A stretch of DNA of 46,668 nt, taken from assembly GCA_001772005.1 (NCBI GenBank), contig MERI01000253.1, positions 1-46,668 on the forward strand. The letters are read 5' to 3'. Under the pieces are notes generated by a model, which was not told the origin of the DNA, made no database searches, and worked only from the letters and a program-made list of their open reading frames with translations. Both the position numbers and the translations under genes were made by a program. The DNA comes from Betaproteobacteria bacterium RIFCSPLOWO2_12_FULL_62_58 (GTDB taxonomy: Bacteria > Pseudomonadota > Gammaproteobacteria > Burkholderiales > SG8-41). Positions 28,541-37,114 of this stretch are shown here, in pieces. Each line of letters opens with the position of its first letter. Position 1 is the first letter of the stretch.

Positions 28541-30049
28541 ATGGATATCAGGACCAAAAACTACGATGTAATCATCGTTGGCGGCGGTAATGCAGCGCTT
28601 TGCGCAGCGCTTTCGGCGCAAGAAGAAGGAGCAAAGGTGGTGCTACTTGAGCGAGCGCCAGAGTCGGAGCGTGGGGGTAACAGCAGTTTCGCCGAGACGA
28701 TGCGCTTCGTCTATAACGGAGTCAATGATATACGCGCGCTTTGCCCAGATTTGACCGATGAAGAAGTGGCGTCGAGCGACTTCGGTGTCTATACGGAGGC
28801 GCAGTTTTTCGATGACATGGCGAGAATCACACAAAACCGAACCGACCCGGATCTATGCGAGATCTTGGTGAGAAGCAGCGGTGCCACTGTGCAATGGATG
28901 CACCAAAACGGCGTGCGATTTATGCCGTATTTTGGCAAGCAGGCATACAAGATCGATGGAAAGTTCAAGTTCTTTGGCGGCGTCACGCTCAGTTTGTGGG
29001 GCGGCGGAGAAGCCCTCATCGATGCCCTCTCCAAGACGGCCCGGAAGAAAGGCATCGATATTTTCTACGATGCTTGGGTGCGGGATTTGGTGTACTCCGA
29101 TAGCGGCGTGTCAGGAGTGGTGGTCAGAATGAAAGGAGTCACTCAGACAATCAAGGCACGCGCGGTAGTTCTTGCGTGTGGCGGCTTTGAGTCAAACGCA
29201 GAATGGCGTGACCGTTACCTGGGGCCCGGTTGGGATCTTGCAAAAGTGCGTGGCACGAAATACAACACGGGCGATGGGCTCGAGATGGCGCTGCGAATCG
29301 GGGCGTCGCCATATGGGCATTGGGCAGGCTGCCATGCGGTGAGCTGGGAACGATACGCAACAGAGTTTGGTGACCATGCGATAACGCCCCAGTTCCAGCG
29401 CCATAGCTATCCCTTCTCGATCATGGTGAATGCAAACGGGAAACGGTTTCTAGACGAAGGTGCCGACATCCGGAACTACACGTACGCCAAGTATGGGCGA
29501 ATGGTGTTGGAGCAACCGGGGCAGTTCGCCTATCAGATCTACGATTCCAAATGGCTTAACAACTTATTTGATACCTATCGAGGGAAGCATGTCTCTAAGA
29601 TACGAGCGAACACGCTTGAGGAGCTGGCGGATAAGCTGGAGGATGTCAACAGAGATCAGCTTCTCAAGACGATCAAGGAGTTCAACGCTGCGGTAAAAAC
29701 TGATGTGCCATTCAACCCAAACATCAAGGACGGCCGTTGTACTACTGGCCTCGAAATTCCCAAGTCAAACTGGGCCAATCCAATAGATACGCCGCCATTT
29801 GAAGCCTACGCCGTGACTTGTGGAATAACCTTTACGTTTGGTGGCGTTCGCATCACCAAGGAGGAGGCCCAAGTCATGAATACTAATCACGAACCCATAC
29901 CGGGGTTGTTTGCTGCGGGCGAAATGGTGGGCGGCATCTTTTGTTTCAACTATCCCGGAGCGAGCGGGCTTACGAGCGGCTCTGTCTTTGGACGCCTTGC
30001 AGGGCGCAGTGCTGCGCGCTCCGCAAAGTCCAAGCGGGCGGCCGCATAA
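28541..30049 (+). CDS. FAD-dependent tricarballylate dehydrogenase (TcuA)-like flavoprotein
   Basis: 502 residues of the fumarate reductase/succinate dehydrogenase flavoprotein superfamily, closest by eye to TcuA, which oxidises tricarballylate to cis-aconitate. The dinucleotide fold is V-G-G-G-N-A-A-L-C-A-A-L-S-A (13-26), followed by R-G-G-N-S in the FAD loop. The C-terminal FAD segment is IPGLFAAGEMVGGIFCFNYPGASGLTSG. It is cytoplasmic, with no signal peptide. ATG 28541 has an AACAGGAGAT site. TcuB, the electron-accepting partner in Salmonella, is not present here. Beside a PrpD-family gene and Bug binding proteins, oxidation of a tri- or dicarboxylate feeding an aconitate-like acid is plausible. 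Confidence 0.82.
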   Translation: MDIRTKNYDVIIVGGGNAALCAALSAQEEGAKVVLLERAPESERGGNSSFAETMRFVYNGVNDIRALCPDLTDEEVASSDFGVYTEAQFFDDMARITQNRTDPDLCEILVRSSGATVQWMHQNGVRFMPYFGKQAYKIDGKFKFFGGVTLSLWGGGEALIDALSKTARKKGIDIFYDAWVRDLVYSDSGVSGVVVRMKGVTQTIKARAVVLACGGFESNAEWRDRYLGPGWDLAKVRGTKYNTGDGLEMALRIGASPYGHWAGCHAVSWERYATEFGDHAITPQFQRHSYPFSIMVNANGKRFLDEGADIRNYTYAKYGRMVLEQPGQFAYQIYDSKWLNNLFDTYRGKHVSKIRANTLEELADKLEDVNRDQLLKTIKEFNAAVKTDVPFNPNIKDGRCTTGLEIPKSNWANPIDTPPFEAYAVTCGITFTFGGVRITKEEAQVMNTNHEPIPGLFAAGEMVGGIFCFNYPGASGLTSGSVFGRLAGRSAARSAKSKRAAA

Positions 30050-30083
30050 GTTGTTGGTTCGAGCTGAGGAATGGGAGACAAGA

Positions 30084-31142
30084 ATGGGTATTCCCTTTGT
30101 TTTCTTAGGCTCTGGTCACGGTGGGGCCGTTCGCTACTCGCATATCGTCATTAGCAAGAAGAGATCTATTCAATGCCGTGCGGCAGTAAGGTGCGGCCTG
30201 GCGCTTCTTATCGCGTTATCAGCAGTTCTCTCATTTGCCCAATCTTATCCGACGCGCCCAATTAGGCTCGTCGTCGGATTCGCTCCCGGAGGCGCAAACG
30301 ACATCGTTGCGAGAATTCTTGCGCAGAAGCTATCCGACAACATTGCCCAACAAGTCGTAGTGGACAACCGATCTGGTGCTGATGGAGCGATTGCCACTGC
30401 GATAGTCGCCAAGTCATCATTACCGGACGGTTACACATTGCTGCTCGTCCCGGCTTCATTCTCTTACAGCACGGCGCTTCAGCCGAATCTGTCCTACGTT
30501 CCGGAACGAGATTTCTCCGCGGTTTCGCTTGTCGCCACTGCACCATTTATTCTTCTCGCAAGCCCCAGTTTTTCCGTATTCACCATCGCAGAACTTATCA
30601 CTTTTGCCAAAGCTAGCCCGGGGCCGCTTGCATATGCGACTGGCGGTGTCGGCAATCTAACCCACCTGGCAGGGGAACTTTTCAAGAAGATGGCGGGCAT
30701 TAACCTCAACGCAATTCCTTATCGTGGCACGGGTCCGGCACTGGTTGATCTGATGGGTGGCCAAGTGCCCCTGCAAATGGCTGCGATCCTCGCAGCGGTG
30801 CCTCATGTAGCGTCAGGCAAAGTTCGCGCATTAGGTGTGACGTCCTCCAGACGCTCTCAAGTCATGCCAGTTGTTCCCACGATCGCTGAAGCTGGTGTCC
30901 TTGGGTACGAGGCTGTCGGATGGTGGGCCATTGTGGTGCCCCGAGGAGTGCCTGTGGAGATCGTAACAAGCCTCAACCGGGCTATCGGTTCGGCACTTGC
31001 AACGCCAGATGTGCGGGAGAAGCTCCTACGGGTGGGTGCTGAACCGGCAGCAAGTACCCCTGAGGCCCTAGTTGCTCACATCGACAGTCAGTCGAAGAAG
31101 TGGACTAAAGTCCTGAAAGAGGCGCATATTCAGCTTAAATAG
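30084..31142 (+). CDS. Bug-family (TctC-type) substrate-binding protein
   Basis: 352 residues. The signal region is unusually long: about 25 residues precede the hydrophobic core A-L-L-I-A-L-S-A-V-L-S-F-A-Q, so a later start may be the real one. The mature part is standard, Y-P-T-R-P-I-R-L-V-V-G-F-A-P-G-G-A-N-D and V-D-N-R-S-G-A-D-G. ATG 30084 is preceded by GGGAGACAAG. It lies 34 bp after the TcuA-like gene and 98 bp before the PrpD-family start, the third Bug gene of this run. Ligand unknown, expected to be a carboxylate. Confidence 0.85.
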   Translation: MGIPFVFLGSGHGGAVRYSHIVISKKRSIQCRAAVRCGLALLIALSAVLSFAQSYPTRPIRLVVGFAPGGANDIVARILAQKLSDNIAQQVVVDNRSGADGAIATAIVAKSSLPDGYTLLLVPASFSYSTALQPNLSYVPERDFSAVSLVATAPFILLASPSFSVFTIAELITFAKASPGPLAYATGGVGNLTHLAGELFKKMAGINLNAIPYRGTGPALVDLMGGQVPLQMAAILAAVPHVASGKVRALGVTSSRRSQVMPVVPTIAEAGVLGYEAVGWWAIVVPRGVPVEIVTSLNRAIGSALATPDVREKLLRVGAEPAASTPEALVAHIDSQSKKWTKVLKEAHIQLK

Positions 31143-31240
31143 TTTGTCGCGTCGCGTTGGACCAAGATTACATACAGATATTCGTTTATCGAAGGATTTC
31201 AAGCAGCGGTGCCACTACTCCCGGCACCAGCGGGGGCAAC

Positions 31241-32671
31241 ATGACTCCAGAGCCAATGAAGATGATTGAAGCCGAGCCAGTTCACACGCAAAAGCGACCG
31301 ATTGCGAGGTCGCTCGCCGAGTTCGCCTGCAATTTGAGCTACGATGCCATTCCACCGCGCGTGTGCGAGCGCGCCAAGTACAACATTCTCGATGCGGTGG
31401 GCAATGCGCTTGCGTCAACTCATTACGACTTTGCCCATCGCATCCTGTCAGGCATACGTAGCTTGGGCGAAGAGGGCAGGAGCGCAGTGATCGGCATGCC
31501 GGTCCGGCTTCCGCTGCGCGATGCGGTGCTAATGAACGGCGCCCTGGTCCACGGGTTAGATTATGACGACACCCACATGAAAGCGATCATTCACGCGTCC
31601 GCGAGTGCGTTACCGTGCGCGCTTGGCGTCGCTGAGCACATTAGCGCGAGCGGCCGGGACTTTCTAGCGGCCTATATCTTGGGGGTCGAAGTCGCTACCC
31701 GGATTAGCGCTGCTGCTAAAGGAGGATTCCATCAGATCGGATTCCACCCAACGGGCCTGGTTGCTCATTTTTCATGCGCGCTGATCGCGGGGCACCTCTT
31801 AAGACTCAACGCCTCCCAGCTTACGATGGCTCAGGGTATTGTCGGCAGTACCGCTGCGGCAAGCCATGAGTTTCGGGAAACTGGCGCATGGAACAAGCGG
31901 CTGCATCCCGGCTGGGCGGGGGTTGCCGGCATCACAGCAGCGACACTCGCGCGCAGCGGTTTCGTCGCGCCGGACACAGTTTATGAAGGCCGCTTCGGAC
32001 TATTCAAAAGCCATCTCGGAAGTCTGGAGAGCGGGGTAAATTACGGCACAATTACCGAGGCGCTGGGTGAAAAATGGGAAACTGCGGAAGTCACGATCAA
32101 GCCTTTCCCGGTGTGCCATTTCATCCATGCCTGCGCCGACGCTGCGCTCGCGGTCCGACGCCAGCATCGACTGAAACCGGGCGATATCGCGCACATCCAA
32201 GCGTTCATTCCCAAGGAAACAATGCACATCATTGCGGATCCGCCTGAAGTCAAACTGCGCCCGAACACCAGCTATCAGGCCAAGTTCAGCGTGCAGTTTT
32301 GCATTGCTGCCTGCCTTGCCCGCGGCAAATTGGGGCTGGCGGAACTCGAGAGCGACGTGCTCACCGACCCTGAAGTGCTCGCGCTCGGAGACAAGATCAA
32401 GTGCGAGGCCGACCCGGACTCGGCATTCCCGAAGTATTTCAGCGGCGGTGTCACGGTGACCACCAAGGACGGGGGTAAATTCACCCACATGGAGCCCATC
32501 AACCGCGGCGCCGGTGAGCGGGCACTGAGCGAAGGGGAGATCGTTGCGAAATTTATGGACAATGCTGGGCTTTCAGTGGCGCGCAGCCGCGCTGAGGCGT
32601 TGCGCGACTTGATCCTCGGTTGCGAACGCCACAATGGCCGCGAACTAGCCCGCGCTTTGTGTGAAGCTTGA
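31241..32671 (+). CDS. MmgE/PrpD-family dehydratase or decarboxylase
   Basis: 476 residues, full length for the MmgE/PrpD family (2-methylcitrate dehydratase, cis-aconitate decarboxylase). Family blocks seen are N-I-L-D-A-V-G-N-A-L-A-S, N-G-A-L-V-H-G-L-D-Y-D-D-T-H (active-site D-D-T-H), G-F-H-P-T-G, R-L-H-P-G-W-A-G-V-A-G, and K-P-F-P-V-C-H-F-I-H-A near residue 290. ATG 31241 follows GGGGGCAAC; the frame is open to 31157. If the upstream flavoprotein makes an aconitate-type acid, this enzyme would hydrate or decarboxylate it; that link is inference. Its stop is followed within 30 bp by transposase-derived sequence, so the run may have lost genes here. Confidence 0.88.
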   Translation: MTPEPMKMIEAEPVHTQKRPIARSLAEFACNLSYDAIPPRVCERAKYNILDAVGNALASTHYDFAHRILSGIRSLGEEGRSAVIGMPVRLPLRDAVLMNGALVHGLDYDDTHMKAIIHASASALPCALGVAEHISASGRDFLAAYILGVEVATRISAAAKGGFHQIGFHPTGLVAHFSCALIAGHLLRLNASQLTMAQGIVGSTAAASHEFRETGAWNKRLHPGWAGVAGITAATLARSGFVAPDTVYEGRFGLFKSHLGSLESGVNYGTITEALGEKWETAEVTIKPFPVCHFIHACADAALAVRRQHRLKPGDIAHIQAFIPKETMHIIADPPEVKLRPNTSYQAKFSVQFCIAACLARGKLGLAELESDVLTDPEVLALGDKIKCEADPDSAFPKYFSGGVTVTTKDGGKFTHMEPINRGAGERALSEGEIVAKFMDNAGLSVARSRAEALRDLILGCERHNGRELARALCEA

Positions 32672-32696
32672 CGCCAACAAGGGCGGAGCCGGCCAG

Positions 32697-32873
32697 GCGT
32701 CGCTGCGTCGTGCGGTGTCTGAATTCCTGGAGCATTATCACGCGGAACGCAACCATCAGGGACTTAGCAATCGACTGATTCGGTCGCCCCCGAGAATTGC
32801 CGCTAATGACGGAATGATACGTCGCCGGCAGCGACTCGGCGGGATGCTCAACTTCTACTATCGCAAGGCGGCG
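32697..32873 (+). pseudogene. Transposase/integrase (rve-type) C-terminal fragment
   Basis: The frame reads S-L-R-R-A-V-S-E-F-L-E-H-Y-H-A-E-R-N-H-Q and on to GGMLNFYYRKAA, the standard tail of integrase-core transposases (H-Y-H-x-E-R-N-H-Q-G-L ... R-L-G-G-M-L-x-Y-Y-Y-R). The catalytic DDE region is missing. It overlaps no complete gene and marks the join between the PrpD end and the lyase block at 32986. Confidence 0.85.
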
Positions 32874-32985
32874 TGCACGGAACTAGTCGAATTTCTGGAT
32901 AGTACGAGCTCGACTCGATCAAAAACGTGAGCGAGCTGACGAAGATGACCGTATCGACCGAGGCATAGCGCACGAAAGGAAAGCC

Positions 32986-34488
32986 ATGAGCTTCTTCTGG
33001 CAAGGACGCATCGGCGAGAAGCCGAGCGATCTGCTCAAGCACTACTACGCGGAGACGATGCGCGAGCCGCTGTTCCTCGAAGCGCTCCACCAATGGGACA
33101 AGGCGCAGGTGATCGTGCTGGGCGAGCAGGGCATCGCGCCCGCCGAAGCCGTCGCCTGTCTCGTCAAGGCCGTGGCCGAGATGGAGAAGGAGGGCGTGAT
33201 CGAAGCGCGCAAGGCGCTGTGGAACGTGATCCACGGCGGCGAAGAGTACATGCGCAAGCACTGCGAGGAAGAGAAGTCGGGATGGCTGCACCTGGGCCGG
33301 TCGAGCCCGAGCATCCGCGTCGTCGCGTCACGCATCGCGTTCCGCAATCTGCAGCTCCAGATCATCGCGACCGCCCTCGACCTGCGCACCAAGATGATCG
33401 ATGTTGCGGAACAGCACGTTGAGACACTGATGCCCGGCTACAGCTATATCCAGCACATCGAGCCCACTACCTTTGGCCACTATCTGATGTCGTTCGTGGA
33501 GCCGCTCGAGCGCGACTTCAAGCGCTTCATGAGCGCCTATGCCAACACCAACATCAGCGCGGTCGGCACCGGCGCGGCTTACGGCATCGAATTTGCGCTC
33601 GATCTGGAGCGCTTCGACGAGCTACTGGGTTTCGACGCCGCCCCGTGGAACGCGCGCGACTCGATACGCAACTACGACTATATGCTCGAGACGTACATGG
33701 CGCTTGCGCTCATGCACAGCACGCTCGGCCGCATCGGCATGGATTTTCTGATCTGGCACAGCGCCGAGTTCGATTTCATCCGGCTGCCCGGGCGGCTCAG
33801 CATCACCTCCAGCATATCGCCGCAGATGCGCATCCCGTACGTGCTCGAGTTCGTTCACGGCACCAGCGGACTCATCACCGGCCGCCTTATGGAAGCGCTC
33901 GCGATCACCAAGACCGCCTCCGATCAGCTCGAGATGGCCACGATGCTGCCGGCCGAATTCTGGAAATGCGCGGACGAGTCGCGGCGCGCGATGGGCGCGC
34001 TCACGGACGCGCTGGCGGACATGACGGTCAACAAGGAACGCATGGCGCAGTGCGCGAACGATCACTGGTCGCAGGCCAGCACCGTCGTCGGATACCTCGT
34101 GAAGGAGCACGGCATGTCGTATCGGACAGGCCACCAGATCCTTGCGCACATGATGCACACCGTGGCCGATCAGAACATCCCGCCGTCGCAGGTGAGCCCG
34201 GACGTGCTGGAGAACGCAGTGCAGGAGTACACCGGCCGAAAGATCGGCGTCACACGCGAAGTGCTCGAACGGTTGTTCGATGCGATGCACTGCGTCCGCG
34301 AGCGCAAGTACCGAGCGGGTGCGGCACCGGAGCGTGTGCACGAGCACATCGCTGCAGCGCGCGCGAACGTCGCAGAGGACAGAAAGTTCGTGGTATCGGC
34401 GGTCGGCCGCATCGAAGCGGCCGGCCACAAGATGACCAGCGCTTTTGCAGCCTTGCAGAAGCGCTATGAGAGGAGCACTGCGGCATGA
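32986..34488 (+). CDS. Fumarase/argininosuccinate-lyase superfamily enzyme with altered signature loop
   Basis: 500 residues, mainly helical, fitting the argininosuccinate lyase branch (early S-G-W-L-H-L-G-R-S-S-P-S, as in S-R-N-D loops; later Q-H-I-E-P-T-T-F-G-H-Y). The signature normally G-S-S-x-M-P-x-K-x-N reads T-S-S-I-S-P-Q-M-R-I-P (about 273-283): the serines remain, but the catalytic-loop Lys and Asn are replaced. C-terminal T-G-R-K-I-G-V is ASL-like. It probably eliminates fumarate or a similar acid from a carbon-nitrogen adduct, as EDDS-lyase-like members do, or another substrate. ATG 32986 has GAAAGGAAAG. ATGA overlaps the next Bug gene by 4 bp, so binding protein and enzyme are coupled. 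GC is higher than in the preceding run. Confidence 0.78.
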   Translation: MSFFWQGRIGEKPSDLLKHYYAETMREPLFLEALHQWDKAQVIVLGEQGIAPAEAVACLVKAVAEMEKEGVIEARKALWNVIHGGEEYMRKHCEEEKSGWLHLGRSSPSIRVVASRIAFRNLQLQIIATALDLRTKMIDVAEQHVETLMPGYSYIQHIEPTTFGHYLMSFVEPLERDFKRFMSAYANTNISAVGTGAAYGIEFALDLERFDELLGFDAAPWNARDSIRNYDYMLETYMALALMHSTLGRIGMDFLIWHSAEFDFIRLPGRLSITSSISPQMRIPYVLEFVHGTSGLITGRLMEALAITKTASDQLEMATMLPAEFWKCADESRRAMGALTDALADMTVNKERMAQCANDHWSQASTVVGYLVKEHGMSYRTGHQILAHMMHTVADQNIPPSQVSPDVLENAVQEYTGRKIGVTREVLERLFDAMHCVRERKYRAGAAPERVHEHIAAARANVAEDRKFVVSAVGRIEAAGHKMTSAFAALQKRYERSTAA

Positions 34489-35483
34489 GCTGTTTCACAT
34501 CGATTTACCGCTCGGCTCTCACGCGCTCGCTGGGTGCTGTGGCAGCTGTGATGATCGCGTGCGGCGCGCAGGCAGCCGAGCCCGCTTACCCGGCGAGACC
34601 GATACGCGTCATCGTGCCGTTCGCAGCTGGCGGCTCGACCGACATCCTGATTCGAACGGTCGGTCAGAAGCTGTCGGAGCAGCTCGGGCAGCAGCTCATC
34701 ATCGATAACCGCGGAGGCGCCGGCGGGACGATCGGCGCCGAGCTCGCTGCGAAGTCGCCGCCCGACGGCTACACGATCATGGCAACGACGAGCGGCGTGG
34801 TCGTGGTGAACCCCAGTCTCTATCGGAAGTTGTCTTACGATCCGGTGAAGGATTTCGCGCCCATTGCCATCATCGCATCGCTGCCCAACATGCTCGTTGT
34901 CCACCCGTCATTGCCGGTTAAGAGCGTAAAAGAGCTGATCGCGCTGGCAAAAGCGAAACCGGGACAGCTCACGTACGCGTCCGGCGGCAACGGCACGTCG
35001 AATCATCTCGCGGGCGAGCTGCTAAAATATCTCGCCGGCGTGGATGTAACCCACGTGCCGTACAAAGGCGGCGGGCCTGCAGTGCTCGCGACGTTGACGG
35101 GAGAAGTGACGATGCTCTTCGCGACGATGCCGTCGGCAATGGCCCATGTCAAAGATCGGCGGCTCAAAGGTCTGGCAGTCACCAGCCGCAAGCGCTCGCC
35201 TGCAGCGCCGGAGCTCCCGACGATGATCGAAGCCGGAGTGAAAGACTTCGACGTGTCGATCTGGATCGGCGCGATGGCGCCGCGCGGCACATCCGACGCG
35301 TTCATCGCGCGGCTGCACAAGGAGATCGCCAGGGCGCTTCAGGCGCCCGAAGTGGCAAACAGGCTGCGCTCCGACGGCTATGAACCTGTGGGCAGCTCGC
35401 CCGAGCAGATGGCGGCGTCGATGAAGACCGAGTTTGCAACCTGGGCCCGCGTCATCAAGGCTGCCGGAATCAGAGCCGACTGA
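34485..35483 (+). CDS. Bug-family (TctC-type) substrate-binding protein
   Basis: 332 residues. Signal peptide of about 30 residues (hydrophobic A-V-A-A-V-M-I-A-C-G-A-Q-A-A); the mature part opens Y-P-A-R-P-I-R-V-I-V-P-F-A-A-G-G-S-T-D and has I-D-N-R-G-G-A-G-G-T-I-G. Its ATG overlaps the stop of the lyase gene by 4 bp, the tightest coupling in the accessory region, so its ligand is likely the lyase substrate or product. High GC and regular codon use match the lyase and differ from the 24-31 kb run, suggesting the pair arrived together. Confidence 0.9.
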   Translation: MSCFTSIYRSALTRSLGAVAAVMIACGAQAAEPAYPARPIRVIVPFAAGGSTDILIRTVGQKLSEQLGQQLIIDNRGGAGGTIGAELAAKSPPDGYTIMATTSGVVVVNPSLYRKLSYDPVKDFAPIAIIASLPNMLVVHPSLPVKSVKELIALAKAKPGQLTYASGGNGTSNHLAGELLKYLAGVDVTHVPYKGGGPAVLATLTGEVTMLFATMPSAMAHVKDRRLKGLAVTSRKRSPAAPELPTMIEAGVKDFDVSIWIGAMAPRGTSDAFIARLHKEIARALQAPEVANRLRSDGYEPVGSSPEQMAASMKTEFATWARVIKAAGIRAD

Positions 35484-35509
35484 CGCTCACCTCCGGGTCC
35501 AACGTCTTC

Positions 35510-35690
35510 CCCAATCGCGGCGCCGGCGCCTTTGAACGGCACGTGCCGGATGTCTACACCGGCTGCCGCCTTGAACATTTCACCCGTGAGATGTCCCGAC
35601 TCTCGGTGCCAACTACGCTTCCCGCGCCGCCGCGGTTGTCGATCACCACCCCGTGCTGTCCAACAATTCGACCGAAGTCCGCGGTAGACT
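35510..35690 (-). pseudogene. Bug gene fragment with internal deletion
   Basis: On the minus strand, 35684 to about 35620 encodes V-G-Q-H-G-V-V-I-D-N-R-G-G-A-G-S-V-V-G-T-E, the standard Bug ligand motif. It is followed after a jump and frame change by S-G-H-L-T-G-E-M-F-K-A-A-A-G-V-D-I-R-H-V and P-F-K-G-A-G-A-A-I, which in intact Bug proteins lies about 90 residues further on. So an internal block and both ends are gone. It is oriented against the flanking genes. Confidence 0.75.
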
Positions 35691-35766
35691 TTTGGCATGG
35701 GCTCCATGATCGCTTCGTCAAGTATGACGGCGCGTGCGAGAAGATGCTGAGGAAAGCGGTGGCCGG

Positions 35767-37098
35767 GTGAATCTGACGAAGCTTAAGGAGCGGGTTTTCC
35801 CAAGGCAGGTCTTCTACGGCTGGTACATCGCCACGGCCGGTGCCGGGACGAATTTTATTGTTCTGGGCATCACCTTCTTCGGGTTCGGCGTCTTCCTGGA
35901 GGAGTTCCGGCTGACCTCCGGCTGGAGCGTCACAGCCATCGCCCTGGGTTATTCGATCCAGATGCTGCAGCAGGGACTGCTTGCTCCGGTCACGGGCCAT
36001 ATCCTGGACCGTGTTGGGCCAAGGAAGATGGCGGTCGCAGGGGTGACAATCATTTCCCTCTCCCTGCTGCTCTTTTCCCAGGCGACGATCCTGCCCATTT
36101 ATTATGCCGCGTGCATGGTCATGGCCCTGGGGCAAGGCATGGGCGGGCCCAACGCCTTCAGCCTGGCCGTCATGCGATGGTTTGTCCGCAAGCGCGGGCG
36201 GGCCATGAGCATTGTCACCACCGGCAACGGGCTCGGCTACTTCTCGACCATGATCCTCGCCGCGATGATCGCGGGCTTCGGCTTCCATGAAACGTTCGTC
36301 GTCCTGGCGGTGGTCATCTTCGTCGTCGGAATCCCCCTGGCCCTCGTGATCCGGGACCGGCCGGAAAACTTCGGCTTGCTTCCCGACGGCGAAATCCAGG
36401 GTGGTGACAGCCAGAGCGCCGCAGCCCAGGCCGGCCGGTCGCGGGCCACCGGCGGCCTGGAGGTGGGGGAGGCGGTCCGCACTCCTGCCTTCTATCTGTT
36501 GGTCCTGGCAATGGCCGCCGGCGCGGCGGCACAGATCGTCTGGATCGTTTTCCAGGTCCCCCACCTGAGGTCGGCAGGGTTCTCCTTGGGCTTCGTGGGT
36601 ATACAGGCCGCCGCCTATGGCATGGCCGCCATCCCCTTGCGCTGGGCGGTGGGATGGCTGGGCGACACCTTTGGCAGGAAGAAGATGTATATGCTTGCCG
36701 TCTCGCTGGAAGGGATAGGCCTTTTCTTTTTCGCTTTTGTCTCCCCCGATCGCTGGTGGCTGTTCATCCCCTTCTACTTGACCTTTGGCATCGGCCACGC
36801 GGGCTGGCTGGTTATGTCGCAGTCTCTTCCCGCGGACTTCTTCGGGAGCAAGCACTTCGCCGCCATCCGCGGGCTCATCATCTCCCTACAAATACCCGTG
36901 AGCATGGTAGTCCCGCTGTTCATGGGGTTCGTCTTCGACACCCGCGGCAACTATCAGCTCGCCTATCTGGTGATCGCCTGCATCACCGTCAGCGGCGCGC
37001 TGTGTCTGGGCCTGAGCCGCCGGCCCCTGTGGATTCAGATGACTGCCCCAAAGCTCGCGGCCGTCGCCCGCGCCGGCGACGGGAAAACCGCGCCATGA
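35767..37098 (+). CDS. MFS transporter of the oxalate/formate-antiporter (monocarboxylate) type
   Basis: About 443 residues with 12 predicted membrane helices: F-Y-G-W-Y-I-A opens helix 1, the D-R-x-G-x-R loop between helices 2 and 3 is D-R-V-G-P-R-K, and a hydrophilic central loop lies at about 205-235. F-Y-G-W-x-x-x and G-Q-G-M-G-G-P-N-A are common in OFA/MCT-type carriers for small carboxylates. GTG 35767 has GAGGAAAG upstream; a GTG at 35734 in the same frame would add 11 residues. It is the only membrane transporter in the accessory half, so it is a candidate uptake or efflux partner for the nearby catabolic genes. The aldo/keto reductase follows 16 bp later. Confidence 0.85.
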   Translation: MNLTKLKERVFPRQVFYGWYIATAGAGTNFIVLGITFFGFGVFLEEFRLTSGWSVTAIALGYSIQMLQQGLLAPVTGHILDRVGPRKMAVAGVTIISLSLLLFSQATILPIYYAACMVMALGQGMGGPNAFSLAVMRWFVRKRGRAMSIVTTGNGLGYFSTMILAAMIAGFGFHETFVVLAVVIFVVGIPLALVIRDRPENFGLLPDGEIQGGDSQSAAAQAGRSRATGGLEVGEAVRTPAFYLLVLAMAAGAAAQIVWIVFQVPHLRSAGFSLGFVGIQAAAYGMAAIPLRWAVGWLGDTFGRKKMYMLAVSLEGIGLFFFAFVSPDRWWLFIPFYLTFGIGHAGWLVMSQSLPADFFGSKHFAAIRGLIISLQIPVSMVVPLFMGFVFDTRGNYQLAYLVIACITVSGALCLGLSRRPLWIQMTAPKLAAVARAGDGKTAP

Positions 37099-37114
37099 TT
37101 GAAAGGATGCTTCG

